Part shown: in pieces, positions 4,558 to 7,228 of the stretch
Layout of the letters: each line of letters starts with the position of its first letter
How positions within the stretch are numbered: position 1 is the first letter of the stretch
NCBI GenBank assembly: GCA_004562975.1
Contig: SFQP01000077.1
Coordinates: forward strand, 1 to 7,228
Direction of reading: 5' to 3'
Length of the DNA stretch: 7,228 nt
Source of the DNA: a bacterium
GTDB taxonomy: Bacteria; Bacteroidota; Bacteroidia; Bacteroidales; Bacteroidaceae
The notes under the pieces: generated by a model
Database searches by the model: none
What the model saw: only the letters and a program-made list of their open reading frames with translations
Told to the model about the DNA's origin: nothing
Position numbers and translations under genes: made by a program

Positions 4558-5682
4558 TTATTGCGCCAGGAACTGTTGCACGCGTTTCAGTTGTATGCCA
4601 TAGTTGAAGTTTTGCGTTTCCCTGATGCCCGCAAAGTTTACAGCCACCAGCTGTCCGTATTCATTGAGGACAGGACTCCCGCTGGAACCCGGCAGACTGG
4701 GGATGGTGTACATCATCTTGTCCTCGTCGGGCATTTGCGAGATGGTTCCGTTGGTTATCTGCGCCTTGATGCCCTGCTGGGTGTTCGACAGCGTGAAGCC
4801 GGCGTTGTAGCCTATCATGAAGAGTTTCTGTCCCGTTTTTAATTCCTGTTGGTTGTTGTCGGAGAAGAGGTTCTTCACTTTGTCGGAGAAGGACTCTTCC
4901 TGTGTTTCGTTGACGGTGAAAATGTATTTGTTGTCCGGTGTCTGTTTGTTCTTGAGCTGGAGGGTGGCCAGGTCGACATTCTCTTTGTCGGACACCTTCA
5001 CGACCACGCAGGGTACGAGGTCAGATGTTTTGGTGACGTAGGTGTCGTTGTAGGCTATGCCGAGGTCGCAGATGGTTTCCACGCTGAGGTCCGAGAGATC
5101 CATCGTCTTGAGTTGCTCCTTGTTCTGCTTGAACTCCTCGTATTGTTCTTTGAGTTGCGCTTGTTCCGTCTTGATTTCGTTCAGCTTTTCTTCATTGACA
5201 TAGTACTCCTCCAAGTAGGGGTTATATTGCACACAGCCAGACTTGGATTTTTCCAGTTCGTCGAACTGGTCGGACAGTTCTTGCATGGCGGCTTTGAGTA
5301 TTTCGTCCATGGCACTGAACACGCGCCGGACGGAGTTTTTTGCATCCTTGACCGCAATTTGTGGATTGGCCACGTGGTTGTTCGTCAGGATGACCCCTTT
5401 GTCGGAGATGAAGAAGCCCGTGCCCGTTATCAATTTGCGGTTTTTGAGAATTTCCTCCTGATCCATGGTCCAGTCCTCGAGGTCTCCGTCTTCGTCGAAG
5501 TCGGAGAAGTACCATACCTTACCTGTAGGCAACGTGATTTTGTGGTAGTACTGGTTCACCACGAGTACCACGCCGCTGCTGCATTCGCTGTAGAGTTCGT
5601 CGGATGTCTTTGTGCTGTCACATCCCGTCCATCCTATCAACATCATGATGAATGTGATGACTAAAAACAATCTGTTTTTCAT
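4558..5682 (-). CDS. Lipoprotein trypsin/HtrA-like serine protease with coiled-coil insert
   Basis: This is a 374-residue predicted envelope lipoprotein with a trypsin-like (S1/DegP-type) catalytic domain. Residues 1-20 form a signal peptide and Cys21 (GWTGC) a likely lipidation site; the lipobox has Trp at -3 where Leu is usual. The candidate catalytic triad is His103 in ILTNNHVA, Asp237 in ENVDLATLQL and Ser334 in PGSSGSPVLNEYG, followed by the typical LVAVNFAG strand. An EF-hand-like acidic loop DFDEDGDLED lies at 61-70, before the TGTGFFIS strand (86-93). Between His and Asp sits a charged, helix-rich insert of about 90 residues (roughly 111-200) that looks coiled-coil. No PDZ domain follows; the protein ends about 40 residues after the serine. 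Start choice: this ATG begins a classic signal peptide, and the leader is A-rich with no Shine-Dalgarno site. Substrate is unknown; a role in envelope protein quality control or processing is inference. It is transcribed alone. Confidence 0.87.
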   Translation of the reverse strand: MKNRLFLVITFIMMLIGWTGCDSTKTSDELYSECSSGVVLVVNQYYHKITLPTGKVWYFSDFDEDGDLEDWTMDQEEILKNRKLITGTGFFISDKGVILTNNHVANPQIAVKDAKNSVRRVFSAMDEILKAAMQELSDQFDELEKSKSGCVQYNPYLEEYYVNEEKLNEIKTEQAQLKEQYEEFKQNKEQLKTMDLSDLSVETICDLGIAYNDTYVTKTSDLVPCVVVKVSDKENVDLATLQLKNKQTPDNKYIFTVNETQEESFSDKVKNLFSDNNQQELKTGQKLFMIGYNAGFTLSNTQQGIKAQITNGTISQMPDEDKMMYTIPSLPGSSGSPVLNEYGQLVAVNFAGIRETQNFNYGIQLKRVQQFLAQ

Positions 5683-5796
5683 GACTTCTGATGTTTTGTT
5701 TTATTATTCCTGTTTCTCCGGGTTCTGCGGCACAAGCGGGTGAATAGCGTTGTTAAATGCTTTGTTCGTGTGGCAAGAACGGGGCTTAACACGCCG

Positions 5797-5804
5797 TAAA
5801 GGTA
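5797..5804 (-). promoter_or_regulatory. Candidate -7 promoter box for the lipoprotein protease gene
   Basis: On the minus strand this reads TACCTTTA, one base from the Bacteroidetes -7 consensus TAnnTTTG. A very AT-rich stretch (about 5805-5870) lies upstream, as is common for these promoters. No clear TTTG -33 box is found at the expected distance. It would give a leader of about 110 bases. Confidence 0.45.
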
Positions 5805-5930
5805 GAAATAAAAATTATAAATGATAGCGATTTGTAATTTTTGTAAATAAAAATGTCAGTTTGAAGTTTTTTGAATGTGACAGGAAAATGGGCTGCGGAG
5901 GCGGCTAACAGTGCGTAGGGGGATTGTCAT
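5805..5930. other. AT-rich intergenic region, no gene seen
   Basis: Together with 5683-5796 this is the leader and upstream region of the lipoprotein gene. It contains A/T runs and no recognisable RNA or protein gene. Confidence 0.5.
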
Positions 5931-5966
5931 ATGAAACTCCTTTGGAGCATGAAACTCCTGATATGT
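5931..5966. repeat. 18-bp-period direct repeat (ATGAAACTCCT)
   Basis: ATGAAACTCCT occurs at 5931-5941 and 5949-5959, exactly 18 bp apart. CTCC-TTT-GGAG (5937-5947) forms a small hairpin between them. The repeat pair is bracketed by CATATG at 5929-5934 and ATATG at 5961-5965. The function is unknown. Confidence 0.5.
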
Positions 5967-5967
5967 G

Positions 5968-6007
5968 AAAAAGCAGATGACAAGTTGTACGGCCTTGTCA
6001 TCTGCTT
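5968..6007 (-). terminator. Strong rho-independent terminator of the sulfatase gene
   Basis: AAGCAGATGACAAG (5971-5984) and CTTGTCATCTGCTT (5994-6007) form a perfect 14-bp stem with a 9-base loop. On the minus strand the stem ends in a run of five Ts. It lies about 50 bases after the sulfatase stop, in the right orientation. Confidence 0.85.
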
Positions 6008-6055
6008 AACGCAAGGAGTGGATAATGCTGTTGTCTGCTGTGGCCAGAAGGGGTG

Positions 6056-7228
6056 TTATCGGCAGAGCTTTTCCCAGAGTTGTTGCAGCCTTTGCAGCAC
6101 CTTGGGCTTGCTTCCGGCCAGGTTGTCCTGTTCGTAGCGCGAACGGGAGAGGTCGTAGAGCTGGGGCTCCCGGCTGTTGCCCGTTTCTATCTTCGGCCCC
6201 CAGGTGATGATGGGGCCGCCGTCAGAGGGGGCGATGTATTTGTAGCGTTGCGTGCGGAGCACCACGTTGCGGTTGGCCGCCATGCTGAGGGCAAAGTCGC
6301 GCGGATGTTTGTCGCGGCCCAGCCAGGTGGACAGGTGGTTCTCGCTGTCGGGCGCATCGCCTTCCTTCACCTCGACACCGGCCAGGGCGGCCAGCGTGGC
6401 GGGCAATAGACAATGAAGGGTACTGCCGAGCCTGCCTCGAACGAGCTGTATTTCCCGCCACGCCACGGTCCACCGGGGCGGTGCGAGCCGGCCAGCTCTA
6501 TGGCCTGGTCGGCATAGCCGTCGTCGAGCACCGGACCGTTGTCGCTCGTGATGATAATCAGTGTGTTGCGGTCGAGGCCTTGGCTCCGCAGTGCCGCGGT
6601 GAGTTGCTGCACCGTCCAGTCGAATTGCAGGATGGCTTCGCCGCGCAGCCCCATCACGCTTTTTCCGCGAAAACGCTCGTGAGGCATTCGCGGCACATGG
6701 ATGTCATTGGTACACAGATACATGAAGAAGGGTTCCGAGCGGTGGGCTTCGATGAACGACAAGGCATGGGTCAGGATGCTGTCAGCAATGGTCTCGTCCG
6801 TCCACAGGGCTTTGCCTCCGCCCTTCATGTAGCCAATGCGCGAAATGCCGTTGACGATGCTCTGGTCGTGGCCGTGGCTGGGGCGCAGCTTGGTGAGCAG
6901 ATGCGGATGGGTGCGTCCGGTGGGTTCGCCGGCGAACGGCTGTCGGTAGCTCACCTCAATGGGTGCCGAAGCGTCGTAGTCGGCCACCCGGCCGTTTTCG
7001 ATGTAGACGCAAGGCACGCGGTCGGCTGTGGCCGCCATGATGTAGTGGTAGTCAAAACCCAGATCGCGGGGCGTGCAGTCCAGCTGTCCGTTCCAGTCCT
7101 GTGCGGCGGTTTGGCTGCCCAGTCCCAGGTGCCATTTGCCGATTGCGGCGGTGGCGTATCCCGCCCGGTGCATGAGGTCGGCCACGGTGGTCTGTTCCGG
7201 TTGGATGATCATGCCGGCATTGCCTGCC
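6056..7228 (-). pseudogene. Type I sulfatase (arylsulfatase-like), 5'-partial and frame-disrupted
   Basis: Sulfatases of this family (S1, formylglycine-dependent) remove sulfate esters from glycans or other substrates in the periplasm. The frame enters from the right edge (AGNAGMIIQPEQTTVADL), so the Met at 7212 is internal and the N-terminus with the C/S-x-P-x-R formylglycine site is outside the window. Counting from that Met, the second sulfatase signature GYATAAIGKWHLG is at 18-30, NDIHVPRMPH at 169-178, the metal-site block TSDNGP at 222-227 and GGKYSSFEAG at 252-261. After VPFIVYCP the frame runs into PRWPPWPVSR and a stop at 6367. The C-terminal part continues in another frame as ATLAALAGVEVKEGDAPDS through YKYIAP to QLYDLSRSRYEQDNLAG, ending at 6056. 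About 18 residues normally found between VPFIVxxPG and the xLATLAAL block are missing. An internal deletion of length 3n+1 at about 6405-6412 therefore best explains the break. It could instead be an assembly error. A strong terminator follows. Confidence 0.85.

Noticed and set aside
4849..5664. 271-codon plus-strand open frame opposite the lipoprotein protease
   Set aside because: It is a shadow of the real minus-strand gene. The low-complexity Val/Leu/Phe/Glu composition is what antisense of acidic, Lys/Gln-rich helices gives.
5931..6137. 68-codon plus-strand frame starting MKLLWSMKLL
   Set aside because: It crosses the sulfatase terminator hairpin and then runs antisense to the sulfatase 3' end.

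Overview
The window looks like chromosomal DNA from a Bacteroidales bacterium (Bacteroides/Prevotella-type). The evidence is the NadC, C69 dipeptidase and sulfatase sequences, a lipoprotein protease, A-rich or pyrimidine-rich leaders without clear Shine-Dalgarno sites, and promoter-like boxes resembling the Bacteroidetes TAnnTTTG -7 element. I cannot name a species. The housekeeping and degradative genes are GC-rich; the gaps around the insertion sequence are visibly more AT-rich.

Layout. Bases 2-544 (+) are the 3' two thirds of nadC (NAD synthesis). A hairpin terminator follows, and its T-tract doubles as a possible -7 box for the next gene. Bases 646-2298 (+) encode a secreted C69-family dipeptidase. 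A gene-free, repeat-dense interval of about 530 bp follows. It holds a 13-bp hairpin, a 21-bp-period array of palindromic ACAAGTCCnGGACTTGT units, a perfect 14-bp palindrome, and a block of TTCACAC-based repeats. An IS3-family insertion sequence (about 2827 to 4344-4398) sits inside this interval. It has orfA and orfB, an A_AAA_AAC -1 frameshift site, an intact DD(35)E triad and an unusually long non-coding tail with a 15-bp hairpin. The TTCACAC repeats resume on its far side (4410-4470), so the element appears to have landed in a pre-existing repeat cluster.

Bases 4558-5682 (-) encode a lipoprotein with a trypsin/HtrA-like Ser-His-Asp protease fold and a long coiled-coil-like insert between His and Asp. 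Upstream of it (5683-6055) are a candidate promoter, a short direct repeat and a strong terminator belonging to the next gene. Bases 6056-7228 (-) are a type I sulfatase that is 5'-truncated by the window edge and broken by an apparent internal deletion with a frame change.

The genes do not form one operon or pathway: nadC and the dipeptidase point right, the protease and sulfatase point left, and each of nadC and the sulfatase has its own terminator. I see no convincing new defence or multi-gene system. The most unusual material is the repeat-dense intergenic DNA around the IS, the atypical protease architecture and the disrupted sulfatase.
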